This document shows, one piece after another, positions 24,401-38,900 of a stretch of 64,000 bases of DNA; position 1 is the first letter of the stretch; the number at the start of each line of letters is the position of its first letter. Both the position numbers and the translations under genes were made by a program. The DNA is from Salticus scenicus. Taxonomy: Eukaryota; Arthropoda; Arachnida; Araneae; Salticidae. The notes under the pieces were generated by a model, which was given only the letters and a program-made list of their open reading frames with translations, was not told where the DNA came from and did not search any database. The stretch lies in contig OZ005648.1 in assembly GCA_963930645.1 (NCBI GenBank), forward strand, positions 4,726,131 through 4,790,130, in the 5' to 3' direction.

Positions 24401-27300
24401 GAGCCTTTGTTTACATTTGTAGTCTTTCTTTACCTTTAGAGTCTATGTTTACATATACAATATTTGTTTACATTTAGAGATTTTGTTTAGAGTTAGAGTC
24501 TGTTTACATTTGTAGTCTTTGTTTACATTTAGAGTGTTTGTTTAATACTAGAGCCTTTGTTTACATTCAGAGTCTTTGTTTACATTTGTAGTCTTTGTTT
24601 ACAATTAGATTCCTTGTTTACATTTAGAGTCTTAGTTTACATTTCGAGTCTCTTTACATTTAGAATCTTTGTTTACATTTGTAGTCTTTGTTTACATTTA
24701 GATTCTGTTTACATTTAGTGATTTTGTTTACATTTAGATTCTTTGTTTACATTTGTAGATTTTGTTTACATTTAGAGAGTATACATTTAGTGCCTTTGTT
24801 TACATTTTTAGTCTTTGTTTATATTTAGAGTCTTTGTTTACATTTGTAGTCTTTCTTTACATTTAGATTATTTGTTTAAATTTAGAGGCTTTGTTTACGT
24901 TTGTAGTCTTTGTTTACATTTGTAGTCTTTGTTTACATATAGAGCCTTTGTTTACATTTAGAGTATTTGTTTTCATATGTAGTCTTTGTTTACCTTTAGA
25001 GTCTTTGTTTACCTTTAGAGTCCTTGTTTACATTTGTAGTCATTGTTTACTTTTGTAGTCTTTTTACATTTCGAGTCTCTTTACATTTAGTGTCTTTGTT
25101 TAAATTTAGATACTGTTTTTACATTTCTAGTTTTTACATTTAGAATGTTTACATTTAGTGCCTTTGTTTACGTTCGTAGTCTTTGTTTACATGTGTAATC
25201 TTTATTTCAATTTAGAGTCTTTGTTTATATTTGTAGTCTTTGTTTACATTTGTTGTCTTTGTTTACATACAGAGCCTGTTTAAATTTGCACTCTTTGTTT
25301 ACATGTCTTTGTTTACATTTAGAGACTGTTTACATTTTTAGTCTGTTAACATTTGTACACTTTGTTTACATTTGAAGTCCGCTTACATTTAGATTCTTTG
25401 TTTATTTTTAAAGGCTTTCTTTAAATTTGTAGTCTGTTTACATTTAGAGCCTTTGTTTACATTTGAAGTCTTTCTTTACATTTAGAGTCTATATTTACAT
25501 CTACAATATTTGTTTACATTTAGAGATATTGTTTACAGTTAGAGTCTGTTTATATTTGTAGTCTTTGTTTTCATTTAGAGTGTGTGTTTACAATTAGAGC
25601 CTATGTTTACATTCAGAGTCTTTGTTTACATTTGTAGTCTTTGTTTACAATTAAATTCCTTGTTTACATTTAGAGTCTTAGTTTACATTTCTAGTCTCTT
25701 TACATTTAGAATCTTTGTTTACATTTGTAGTCTTTGTTTACATTTAGATTCTGTTTACATTTAGTGATTTTGTTTACATTTAGATTCTTTGTTTACATTT
25801 GTAGATTTTGTTTACATTTAGAGAGTTTACATTTAGTGCCTATGTTTACATTTTTAGTCTTTGTTTATATTTAGAGTCTTTGTTTACATTTGTAGTCTTT
25901 CTTTGCATTTAGAGTACTTGTTTACATTTAGAGTCTTTGTTTACGTTTGTAGTATTAATTTACATGTGTAATCTTTGTTTCCATTTAGATTCTTTGTTTA
26001 TACTTGTAATCTTTGTTTTCATTTAGAGCCTTTTTCTCATTCGTAGTCTTTGTTTACATTTGTTGTCTTTGTTTACATATAGAGCCTTTGTTTACATTTA
26101 GAGTATTTATTTACATATATAGTCTTCGTTTACCTTTAGAGTCCTTGTTTACATTTGTAGTCATTGTTTACATTTGTAGTCTTTGTTTACATTTCGAGTC
26201 TCTTTACATTTAGTGTCTTTGTTTACATTTGTAGTCTTTGTTTACATTTAGATTCTGTTTACATTTAGTGCCTTTGTTTACATTTTTAGTCTTTGTTTAT
26301 ATTTAGAGTCTTTGTTTACATTTGTAGCATTTCTTTACATTTAGAGTACTTGTTTATATTTAGAGTCTTTTTTTACCTTTGTAGTCTTTATTTACATGTG
26401 TAATTTTTGTTTCATTTTAGAGTCTTTGTTTATATTTGTAATCTTTGTTTTCATTTAGAGCCTTTTTCTCATTCGTAGTCTTTGTTTACATTTGTTGTCT
26501 TTGTTTACATACAGAGCGTATTTAAATTTGCACTCTTTGTTTCCACGTATTTGTTTATATTTAGATTCTTTGTTTATATTTTGAGTCTTTGTTTACATTT
26601 ACACTCTTTGTTTGCATTTTGAGTCTCTTAACATTTGTGTACTTTGTTTACATTTGTAATCTTCTTACATTTAGAGCTTTGTTTACATTTGTAGTCTGTG
26701 TTTACATTTAGAGTTAGGTTACATTTGTAGTCTATGTTTACATTTGCAGTCTTTGTTTACATTTGTAGTCTTTGTTTACATTTAAGGTCTGTTAACATTT
26801 GTGCTCTTTGTATAATTTTGTATTCTTTGTTTACATTTGTAGTCCGCTTACATTTAGATTCTTTGTTTAAATTTTGAGGCTTTGTTTAAATTTGTAGTCT
26901 CTTTACATTTAGAAACTTTGTTTACATATGTAGTCTTTGTTTACATTTAGATTCTGTTTAGATTTAGTGATTTTGTTTACATTCGGATTCTTTGTTTACA
27001 TTTGTAGATTTTGTTTACATTTAGAGAGTTTACATTTAGTGCCTTTGTTTACATTTTTAGTCTTTGTTTATATTTAGAGTCTTTCTTTACATTTGTAGTC
27101 TTTCTTTACATTTAGATTATTTGTTTAAATTTAGAGGCTTTGTTTACGTTTGTAGTCTTTCTCTAAATTTGTAGTCTTTGTTTACATATAGAGCCTTTGT
27201 TTACATTTAGAGTATTTGTTTACATATGTAGTCTTTGTTTACCTTTAGAGTCCTTGTTTACATTTGTAGTCATTGTTTACATTTGTAGTCTGTTTACATT
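18426..27300 (+). repeat. ~8.9-kb segmental copy of ~4671-13640
   Basis: Colinear with about 4671-13640. The offset changes in steps: 13,755, then 13,698 after a 57-bp (three-unit) deletion near 18585, back to 13,755, then 13,774 after one extra 19-bp unit near 22940, then 13,658 after loss of the duplicated stretch near 25.4 kb, and 13,660 from about 26.6 kb, where a two-base difference is visible (GAGTCTCTTAACATT here, GAGTCTCAACATT at about 12965). At about 27300 the unit TTTAGTGTC continues, whereas at 13650 the older copy switches to TTTAGAATC, marking the 13.63-kb join as a recombination junction. Confidence 0.82.
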
Positions 27301-29998
27301 TCGAGTCTCTTTACATTTAGTGTCTTTGTTTAAATTTAGATACTCTGTTTACATTTCTAGACTTTGTTTACATTTAGAATGTTTACATTTAGTGCCTTTG
27401 TTTACGTTCGTAGTCTTTGATTACATGTGTAATCTTTATTTCAATTTAGAGTCTTTGTTTATATTTGTAGTCTTTGTTTACATTTGTTGTCTTTGTTTAC
27501 ATACAGAGCCTGTTTAAATTTGCACTCTTTGTTTACATGTCTTTGTTTACATTTAGAGACTGTTTACATTTTTAGTCTGTTAACATTTGTGCACTTTGTT
27601 TACATTTGTAGTCCGCTTACATTTAGATTCTTTGTTTATTTTTAAAGGCTTTGTTTAAATCTGTAGTCTGTTTACATTTAGAGCCTTTGTTTACATTTGT
27701 AGTCTTTCTTTAACTTTAGAGTTTATGTTTACATTTACAATATTTGTTTACATTTAGAGATTTTGTTTACAGTTAGAGTCTGTTTACATTTGTAGTCTTT
27801 GTTTACATTTAGAGTGTGTGTTTACAATTAGAGCCTTTGTTAACATTCAGAGTCTTTGTTTACATCTGTAGTCATTGTTTACAATTAGATTCCTTGTTTA
27901 CATTTAGAGTCTTAGTTTACATTTCGAGTCTCTTTACATTTAGAATCTTTGTTTACATTTGTAGTCTTTGTTTACATTTAGATTCTGTTTACATTTAGTG
28001 ATTTTGTTTACATTTAGATTCTTTGTTTACATTTGTAGATTTTGTTTACATTTAGAGAGTTTACATTTAGTGCCTTTGTTTACATTTTTAGTCTTTGTTT
28101 ATATTTAGAGTTTTTTTACATTTGTAGTCTTTCTTTACATTTAGAGTACTTGTTTACATTTAGAGACTTTGTTTACATTTGTAGTCTTTCTTTATGTTTA
28201 GAGTCTATGTTTACATTTACAATATTTGTTTACATTTAGAGATTTTATTTACAGTTAGAGTCTGTTTACATTTGTAGTCTTTGTTTACATTTAGAGTGTT
28301 TGTTTACAATTAGAGCCTTGGTTTACATTCAGAGTCTTTGTTTACATTTGTTGTCTTTGTTTACTTTTGTAGTCTTTGTTTACAATTAGATTCCTTGTTT
28401 ACATTTAGAGTCTTAGTTTACATTTCGAGTCTCTTTACATTTAGAATCTTTGTAGTCTTTGTTTACATTTGTAGTCTTTGTTTACATTTAGATTCTGTTT
28501 ACATTTAGTGATTTTGTTTACGTTTGTAGTCTTTATTTACATGTGTAATCTTTGTTCCCATTTAGAGTCTTTGTTTATATTTGTAATCTTTGTTTTCATT
28601 TAGAGCCTTTTTCTCATTCGTAGTCTTTGTTTACATTTGTTGTGTTTGTTTACATACAGAGCCTATTTAAATTTGCACTCTTTGTTTCCACGTATTTGTT
28701 TACATTTAGAGTCTTTGTTTATATTTAGAGTCTTTGTTTACATTTACACTCTTTGTTTACATTTTGAGTCTCTTAACATTTGTGCTCTTTGTTTACATTT
28801 GTAATCTGTTTACATTTAGAGCTTTGTTTACATTTGCAGTCTTTATTTACATTTGTAGTCTTTGTTTACATTTAATGTCTGTTAACATTTGTGCTCTTTG
28901 TTTAATTTTGTATTCTTTGTTTACATTTGTAGACCGCTTACATTTAGATTCTTTGCTTAAATTTAGAGGCTTTGTTTAAATTTGTAGTCTGTTTACATTT
29001 AGAGCCTTTGTTTACATTTGTAGTCTTTCTTTAAATTTGTAGTCTTTATTTACATTTGTAGTCTTTGTTTACATATAGAGCCTTTGTTTACATTTAGAGT
29101 ATTTGTTTACATATGCAGTCTTTGTTTACCTTTAGAGTCCTTGTTTACATTTGTAGTCTTTGTTTACATTTGTAGTCTTTGTTTACATTTCGAGTCTGTT
29201 TATATTTAGTGTCTTTGTTTAAATTTAGATTCTTTGTTTACATTTTTAGACATTTTTATATTTAGAGTGTTTACATTTAGTGCCTTTGTTTACATTTGTA
29301 GTCTTTGTTTACCTTTAGAGTCCTTGTTTACATTTGTAGTCATTGTTTACATTTGTAGTCTTTGTTTACATTTCGAGTCTCTTTACATTTAGTGTCTTTG
29401 TTTAAATTTAGATACTTTGTTTACATTTGTAGACTTTGTTTACATTTAGAATGTTTACATTTAGTGCCTTTGTTTACGTTCGTAGTCTTTGTTTACATGT
29501 GTAATCTTTGTTTCAATTTAGAGTCTTTGTTTATATTTGTAGTCTTTGTTTACATTTGTTATCTTTGTTTACATTTGTTGTCTTTGTTTACATGTCTTTG
29601 TTTACATTTAGAGACTGTTTATATTTTTAGGCTGTTAACATTTGTGCACTTTGTTTACATTTGTAGTCCGCTTACATTTAGATTCTTTGTTTATTTTTAA
29701 AGGCTTTGTTTAAATTTGTAGTCTGATTACATTTAGAGCCTTTGTTTACATTTGTAGTCTTTCTTTACCTTTAGAGTCTATATTTACATCTACAATATTT
29801 GTTTACATTTAGAGATTTGGTTTACAGTTAGAGTCTGTTTATATTTGTAGTCTTTGTTTTCATTTAGAGTGTGTGTTTAAAATTAGAGCCTATGTTTACA
29901 TTCAGAGTCTTTGTTTACATTTGTAGTCTTTGTTTACAATTAGATTCCTTGTTTACATTTAGAGTCTTAGTTTACATTTCGAGTCTCTTTACATTTAG
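19314..29998 (+). repeat. 10,685-bp tandem duplication, copy 1
   Basis: This segment is followed directly by its own copy at a constant spacing of 10,685 bp; every landmark checked from 20.6 to 29.4 kb repeats at exactly that distance. The breakpoint lies in a stretch of ~100 bp shared by both ends (TTTACATTCAGAGTC to CTCTTTACATTTAG, about 19212-19316 and 29895-29998), so the precise junction is ambiguous. Its first 8 kb overlap the segmental copy of 4671-13640. It contains no gene. Confidence 0.88.
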
Positions 29999-32900
29999 AA
30001 TCTTTGTTTACATTTGTAATCTTTGTTTACATTTGTAGTCTTTGTTTACATTTGTAATCTTTGTTTACATTTAGATTCTTTGTTTACATTTGTAGATTTT
30101 GTTTACATTTAGAGAGTTTACATCTAGTGCCTTTGTTTAGATTTTTAGTCTTTGTTTATATTTAGAGTCTTTGTTTACATTTGTAGCCTTTCTTTACATT
30201 TAGAGTACTTGTTTATATTTAGAGTCTTTGTTTACGTTTGTAGTCTTTATTTACATGTGTAATCTTTGTTTCCATTTAGAGTCTTTGTTTATATTTGTAA
30301 TCTTTGTTTTCATTTAGAGCCTTTTTCTCATTCATAGTCTTTGTTTACATTTGTTGTCTTTGTTTAAATACAGAGCCTATTTTAATTTGCACTCTTTGTT
30401 TCCACGTATTTGTTTACATTTAGAGTCTTTGTTTATATTTTGAGTCTTTGTTTACATTTACACTCTTTGTTTACATTTTGAGTCTCTTAACATTTGTGCT
30501 CTTTGTTTACATTTGTAATCTGTTTACATTTAGAGCTTTGTTTACATTTGTTGTCTGTGTTTACATTTAGAGTCAGTTTACATTTGTAGTCTATGTTTAC
30601 ATTTGCAGTCTTTGTTTACATTTGTAGTCTTTGTTTACATTTAATGTCTGTTAACATTTGTGATCTTTCTTTAATTTTGTATTCTTTGTTTACATTTGTA
30701 GTCCGCTTACATTTAGTTTCTTTGTTTATTTTTAAAGGCTTTGTTTAAATTTGTAGTCTGTTTACATTTAGAGCCTTTGTTTACTTTTGTAGTCTTTCTT
30801 TACCTTTAGAGTCTATGTTTACATTTACAATATTTGTTTACATTTAGAGATTTTGTTTACAGTTAGAGTCTGTTTACATTTGTAGTCTTTGTTTACATTT
30901 AGAGTGTGTGTTTACAATTAGAGCCTTTGTTTACATTCAGAGTCTTTGTTTACATCTGCAGTCTTTGTTTACAATTAGATTCCTTGTTTACATTTAGAGT
31001 CTTAGTTTACATTTCGAGTCTCTTTACATTTAGAATCTTTGTTTACATTTGTAGTCTTTGTTTACATTTGTAGTCTTTGTTTACATTTCGATTATGTTTA
31101 CATTTAGTGACTTTCTTTAAATTTAGATACTTTGTTTACATTTGTAGATTTTGTTTACATTTAGAGTGTTTACATTTAGTGCCTATGTTTACATTTTTAG
31201 TCTGTTTACATTTAGAGTCTTTGTTTACATTTGTATTCTTTCTTTACATTTAGAGTATTTGTTTACATTTAGAGTCTTTGTTTATATTTGTAATCTTTGT
31301 TTTCATTTAGAGCCTTTTTCTCATTCATAGTCTTTGTTTACATTTGTTGTCTTTGTTTACATACAGAGCCTATTTAAATTTGCACTCCTTGTTTCCACGT
31401 ATTTGTTTACATTTACACCCTTTGTTTACATTTTGAGTCTCTTAACATCTATGCTCTTTGTTTACATTTGTAATCTGTTAACATTTAGAGCTTTGTTTAC
31501 ATTTGTTGTCTGTGTTTACATTTAGAGTCAGTTTACATTTGTAGTCTATGTTTACATTTGCAGTCTTTGTTTACATTTGTAGTTTTTGTTTACATTTAAT
31601 GTCTGTTAACATTTGTGCTCTTTGTTTACGTTTAAATTCTTTGTTTACATTTGTAGTCTTTGTTTACATTTAAATTCTTTGTTTACATTTGTAGACTTTG
31701 TTTACATTTAGTATGTTTACATTTAGTGTCTTTGTTTACGTTCGTAGTCTTTGTTTACATGTTTAATCTTTGTTTCAATTCAGTCTTTGTTTATATTTGT
31801 AGTCTTTGTTTACATTTGTTATCTTTGTTTACATTTGTTGTCTTTGTTTACATACAGAGCCTGTTTAAATTTGCACTCTTTGTTTACATGTCTTTGTTTA
31901 CATATAGAGACTGTTTACATTTTTAGTCTGTTAACATTTGTGCACTTTGTTTACATTTGTAGTCCACTTACATTTAGATTCTTTATTTACTTTTAAAGGC
32001 TATGTTTAAATTTGTAGTCTGTTTACATTTTTACATTTAGAGCCTTTGTTTACATTTGTAGTCTTTGTTTACATTTAGAGTGTTTGTTTATATTTGTAAT
32101 CTTTGTTTTCATTTAAAGCCTTTTTCTCATTCGTAGTCTTTGTTTACATTTGTTGTCTTTGTTTACATACAGAGCGTATTTAATTTTGCACTCTTTGTTT
32201 CCACGTATTTCTTTACATTTAGAGTCTTTGTTTATATTTTGAGTCTTTGTTTGCATTTACACTCTTTGTTTACATTTTGAGTCTCTTAACATTTGTGCTC
32301 TTTGTTTACATTTGTAATCTGTTTACATTTAGAGCTTTGTTTACATTTGTTGTCTGTGTTTACATTTAGAGTCAGTTTACAATTGTAGTCTATGTTTACA
32401 TTTGCAGTCTTTGTTTACATTTGTAGTCTTTGTTTACATTTAATGTCTGTTAACATTTGTGCTCTTTGTTTAATTTTGTATTTGTTTACATTTGTAGTCC
32501 GCTTACATTTAGATTCTTTGTTTAAATTTAGAGGCTTTGTTTAAATTTGCAGTCTGTTTACATTGAGAGCCTTTGTTTACATTTGTAGTCTTTCTTTAAA
32601 TTTGTAGTCTTTGTTTACATTTGTGGTCTTTCTTTAGATATAGAGCCTTTGTTTACATTTAGAGTATTTGTTTACATATGTAGTCTTTGTTTAACTTTAG
32701 CGTCCTTGTTTACATTTGTAGTCATTGTTTACATTTGTAGTCTTTGTTTACATTTCGAGTCTATTTACATTTAGTGTCTTTGTTTAAATTTAGATTCTTT
32801 GTTTACATTTTTAGACTTTTTTATATTTAGAGTGTTTACATTTAGTTCCTTTGTTTATATTTGTAGTCTTTGTTTACCTTTAGAGTCCGTGTTTACATTT

Positions 32901-35900
32901 GTAGTCATTGTTTACATTTGTAGTCATTGTTTACATTTGTAGTCTTTGTTTACATTTCGAGTCTCTTTACATTTAGTGTCTTTGTTTAAATTTAGATACT
33001 TTGTTTACATTTGTAGACTTTGTTTACATTTAGAATGTTTACATTTAGTGCCTTTGTTTACGTTCGTAGTCTTTGTTTACATGTGTAATCTTTGTTTCAA
33101 TTTAGAGTCTTTGTTTATATTTGTAGTCTTTGTTTACATTTGTTATCTTTGTTTACATTTGTTGTCTTTGTTTACATACAGAGCCTGTTTAAATTTGCAC
33201 TCTTTGTTTACATGTCTTTGTTTACATTTAGAGACTGTTAACATTTTTAGTCTGTTAACATTTGTGCACTTTGTTTACATTTGTAGTCCGCTTACATTTA
33301 GATTCTTTGTTTATTTTTAAAGGCATTGTTTAAAATTGTAATCTGTTTACATTTAGAGCCTTTGTTTACATTTGTAGTCTTTCTTTACCTTTAGAGTCTA
33401 TATATACATCTACAATATTTGTTTACATTTAGAGATTTTGTTTACAGTTAGAGTCTGTTTACATTTGTAGTCTTTGTTTACATTTAGAGTGTGTGTTTAC
33501 AATTAGAGCCTTTGTTAACATTCAGAGTCTTTGTTTACATCTGTAGTCTTTGTTTACAATTAGATTCCTTGTTTACATTTAGAGTCTTAGTTTACATTTC
33601 GAGTCTTTTTACATTTAGAATCTTTGTTTACATTTGTAGTCTTTGTTTACATTTAGATTCTGTTTACATTTAGTGATTTTGTTTACATTTAGATTCTTTG
33701 TTTACATTTGTAGATTTTGTTTACATTTAGAGAGTTTACATTTAGTGCCTTTGTTTACATTTTTAGTCTTTGTTTATATTTAGAGTTTTTTTACATTTGT
33801 AGTCTTTCTTTACATTTAGAGTACTTGTTTACATTTAGAGTCTTTGTTTACATTTGTAGTCTTTCTTTATCTTTAGAGTCTATGTTTACATTTACAATAT
33901 TTGTTTACATTTAGAGATTTTATTTACAGTTAGAGTCTGTTTACATTTGTAGTCTTTGTTTACATTTAGAGTGTTTGTTTACAATTAGAGCCTTGGTTTA
34001 CATTCAGAGTCTTTGTTTACATTTGTTGTCTTTGTTCACAATTAGATTCCTTGTTTACATTTAGAGTCTTAGTTTACATTTCGAGTCTCTTTACATTTAG
34101 AATCTTTGTTTACATTTGTAGTCTTTGTTTACATTTGTAATCTTTGTTTACATTTAGATTCTTTGTTTACATTTGTAGATTTTGTTTACATTTAGAGAGT
34201 TTACATTTAGTGCCTTTGTTTAGATTTTTAGTCTTTGTTTATATTTAGAGTGTTTGTTTACATTTGTAGTCTTTCTTTACATTTAGAGTACTTGTTTATA
34301 TTTAGAGTCTTTGTTTACGTTTGTAGTCTTTATTTACATGTGTAATCTTTGTTTCCATTTAGAGTCTTTGTTTATATTTGTAATCTTTGTTTTCATTTAG
34401 AGCCTTTTTCTCATTCGTAGTCTTTGTTTACATTTGTTGTCTTTGATTAAATACAGAGCCTATTTAAATTTGCACTCTTTGTTTCCACGTATTTGTTTAC
34501 ATTTCGAGTGTCTTTCCATTTAGTGTCTTTGTTTAAATTTAGAATCTTTGTTTACATTTTTAGACTTTTTTATATTTAGAGTGTTTGCATTTAGTGCCTT
34601 TGTTTACATTTGTAGTCTTTGTTTACCTTTAGAGTCCTTGTTTACATTTGTAGTCATTGTTTACATTTGTAGTCTTTGTTTACATTTCGAGTCTCTTTAT
34701 ATTTAGTGTCTTTGTTTAAATTTAGATACTTTGTTTACATTTGTAGACTTTGTTTACATTTAGAATGTTTACATTTAGTGCCTTTGTTTACGTTCGTGGT
34801 CTTTGTTTACATGTGTAATCTTTGTTTCAATTTAGAGTCTTTGTTTATATTTATAGTCTTTGTTTACATTTTTTATCTTTGTTTACATTTGTTGTCTTTG
34901 TTTAAATACGGAACCTGTTTAAATTTGCACTCTTTGTTTACATGTCTTTGTTTACATTTAGAGACTGTTTACATTTTTATTCTGTTAACATTTGTGCACT
35001 TTGTTTACATTTGTAGTCCGCTTACATTTAGTTTCTTTGTTTATTTTTAAAGGCTTTGTTTAAATTTGTAGTCTGTTTACATTTAGAGCCTTTGTTTACA
35101 TTTGTAGTCTTTCTTTACCTTTAGAGTCTATGTTTACATATACAATATTTGTTTACATTTAGAGATTTTGTTTAGAGTTAGAGTCTGTTTACATTTGTAG
35201 TCTTTGTTTACATTTAGAGTGTTTGTTTAATACTAGAGCCTTTGTTTACATTCAGAGTCTTTGTTTACATTTGTAGTCTTTGTTTACAATTAGATTCCTT
35301 GTTTACATTTAGAGTCTTAGTTTACATTTCGAGTCTCTTTACATTTAGAATCTTTGTTTACATTTGTAGTCTTTGTTTACATTTAGATTCTGTTTACATT
35401 TAGTGATTTTGTTTACATTTAGATTCTTTGTTTACATTTGTAGATTTTGTTTACATTTAGAGAGTATACATTTAGTGCCTTTGTTTACATTTTTAGTCTT
35501 TGTTTATATTTAGAGTCTTTGTTTACATTTGTAGTCTTTCTTTACATTTAGATTATTTGTTTAAATTTAGAGGCTTTGTTTACGTTTGTAGTCTTTGTTT
35601 ACATTTGTAGTCTTTGTTTACATATAGAGCCTTTGTTTACATTTAGAGTATTTGTTTACATATGTAGTCTTTGTTTACCTTTAGAGTCTTTGTTTACCTT
35701 TAGAGTCCTTGTTTACATTTGTAGTCATTGTTTACTTTTGTAGTCTTTTTACATTTCGAGTCTCTTTACATTTAGTGTCTTTGTTTAAATTTAGATACTG
35801 TTTTTACATTTCTAGTTTTTACATTTAGAATGTTTACATTTAGTGCCTTTGTTTACGTTCGTAGTCTTTGTTTACATGTGTAATCTTTATTTCAATTTAG

Positions 35901-38900
35901 AGTCTTTGTTTATATTTGTAGTCTTTGTTTACATTTGTTGTCTTTGTTTACATACAGAGCCTGTTTAAATTTGCACTCTTTGTTTACATGTCTTTGTTTA
36001 CATTTAGAGACTGTTTACATTTTTAGTCTGTTAACATTTGTACACTTTGTTTACATTTGAAGTCCGCTTACATTTAGATTCTTTGTTTATTTTTAAAGGC
36101 TTTCTTTAAATTTGTAGTCTGTTTACATTTAGAGCCTTTGTTTACATTTGAAGTCTTTCTTTACATTTAGAGTCTATATTTACATCTACAATATTTGTTT
36201 ACATTTAGAGATATTGTTTACAGTTAGAGTCTGTTTATATTTGTAGTCTTTGTTTTCATTTAGAGTGTGTGTTTACAATTAGAGCCTATGTTTACATTCA
36301 GAGTCTTTGTTTACATTTGTAGTCTTTGTTTACAATTAAATTCCTTGTTTACATTTAGAGTCTTAGTTTACATTTCTAGTCTCTTTACATTTAGAATCTT
36401 TGTTTACATTTGTAGTCTTTGTTTACATTTAGATTCTGTTTACATTTAGTGATTTTGTTTACATTTAGATTCTTTGTTTACATTTGTAGATTTTGTTTAC
36501 ATTTAGAGAGTTTACATTTAGTGCCTATGTTTACATTTTTAGTCTTTGTTTATATTTAGAGTCTTTGTTTACATTTGTAGTCTTTCTTTGCATTTAGAGT
36601 ACTTGTTTACATTTAGAGTCTTTGTTTACGTTTGTAGTATTAATTTACATGTGTAATCTTTGTTTCCATTTAGATTCTTTGTTTATACTTGTAATCTTTG
36701 TTTTCATTTAGAGCCTTTTTCTCATTCGTAGTCTTTGTTTACATTTGTTGTCTTTGTTTACATATAGAGCCTTTGTTTACATTTAGAGTATTTATTTACA
36801 TATATAGTCTTCGTTTACCTTTAGAGTCCTTGTTTACATTTGTAGTCATTGTTTACATTTGTAGTCTTTGTTTACATTTCGAGTCTCTTTACATTTAGTG
36901 TCTTTGTTTACATTTGTAGTCTTTGTTTACATTTAGATTCTGTTTACATTTAGTGCCTTTGTTTACATTTTTAGTCTTTGTTTATATTTAGAGTCTTTGT
37001 TTACATTTGTAGCATTTCTTTACATTTAGAGTACTTGTTTATATTTAGAGTCTTTTTTTACCTTTGTAGTCTTTATTTACATGTGTAATTTTTGTTTCAT
37101 TTTAGAGTCTTTGTTTATATTTGTAATCTTTGTTTTCATTTAGAGCCTTTTTCTCATTCGTAGTCTTTGTTTACATTTGTTGTCTTTCTTTACATACAGA
37201 GCGTATTTAAATTTGCACTCTTTGTTTCCACGTATTTGTTTATATTTAGATTCTTTATTTATATTTTGAGTCTTTGTTTACATTTACACTCTTTGTTTGC
37301 ATTTTGAGTCTCTTAACATTTGTGTACTTTGTTTACATTTGTAATCTTCTTACATTTAGAGCTTTGTTTACATTTGTAGTCTGTGTTTACATTTAGAGTT
37401 AGGTTACATTTGTAGTCTATGTTTACATTTGCAGTCTTTGTTTACATTTGTAGTCTTTGTTTACATTTAAGGTCTGTTAACATTTGTGCTCTTTGTATAA
37501 TTTTGTATTCTTTGTTTACATTTGTAGTCCGCTTACATTTAGATTCTTTGTTTAAATTTTGAGGCTTTGTTTAAATTTGTAGTCTCTTTACATTTAGAAA
37601 CTTTGTTTACATATGTAGTCTTTGTTTACATTTAGATTCTGTTTAGATTTAGTGATTTTGTTTACATTCGGATTCTTTGTTTACATTTGTAGATTTTGTT
37701 TACATTTAGAGAGTTTACATTTAGTGCCTTTGTTTACATTTTTAGTCTTTGTTTATATTTAGAGTCTTTCTTTACATTTGTAGTCTTTCTTTACATTTAG
37801 ATTATTTGTTTAAATTTAGAGGCTTTGTTTACGTTTGTAGTCTTTCTCTAAATTTGTAGTCTTTGTTTACATATAGAGCCTTTGTTTACATTTAGAGTAT
37901 TTGTTTACATATGTAGTCTTTGTTTACCTTTAGAGTCCTTGTTTACATTTGTAGTCATTGTTTACATTTGTAGTCTGTTTACATTTCGAGTCTCTTTACA
38001 TTTAGTGTCTTTGTTTAAATTTAGATACTCTGTTTACATTTCTAGACTTTGTTTACATTTAGAATGTTTACATTTAGTGCCTTTGTTTACGTTCGTAGTC
38101 TTTGATTACATGTGTAATCTTTATTTCAATTTAGAGTCTTTGTTTATATTTGTAGTCTTTGTTTACATTTGTTGTCTTTGTTTACATACAGAGCCTGTTT
38201 AAATTTGCACTCTTTGTTTACATGTCTTTGTTTACATTTAGAGACTGTTTACATTTTTAGTCTGTTAACATTTGTGCACTTTGTTTACATTTGTAGTCCG
38301 CTTACATTTAGATTCTTTGTTTATTTTTAAAGGCTTTGTTTAAATCTGTAGTCTGTTTACATTTAGAGCCTTTGTTTACATTTGTAGTCTTTCTTTAACT
38401 TTAGAGTTTATGTTTACATTTACAATATTTGTTTACATTTAGAGATTTTGTTTACAGTTAGAGTCTGTTTACATTTGTAGTCTTTGTTTACATTTAGAGT
38501 GTGTGTTTACAATTAGAGCCTTTGTTAACATTCAGAGTCTTTGTTTACATCTGTAGTCATTGTTTACAATTAGATTCCTTGTTTACATTTAGAGTCTTAG
38601 TTTACATTTCGAGTCTCTTTACATTTAGAATCTTTGTTTACATTTGTAGTCTTTGTTTACATTTAGATTCTGTTTACATTTAGTGATTTTGTTTACATTT
38701 AGATTCTTTGTTTACATTTGTAGATTTTGTTTACATTTAGAGAGTTTACATTTAGTGCCTTTGTTTACATTTTTAGTCTTTGTTTATATTTAGAGTTTTT
38801 TTACATTTGTAGTCTTTCTTTACATTTAGAGTACTTGTTTACATTTAGAGACTTTGTTTACATTTGTAGTCTTTCTTTATGTTTAGAGTCTATGTTTACA

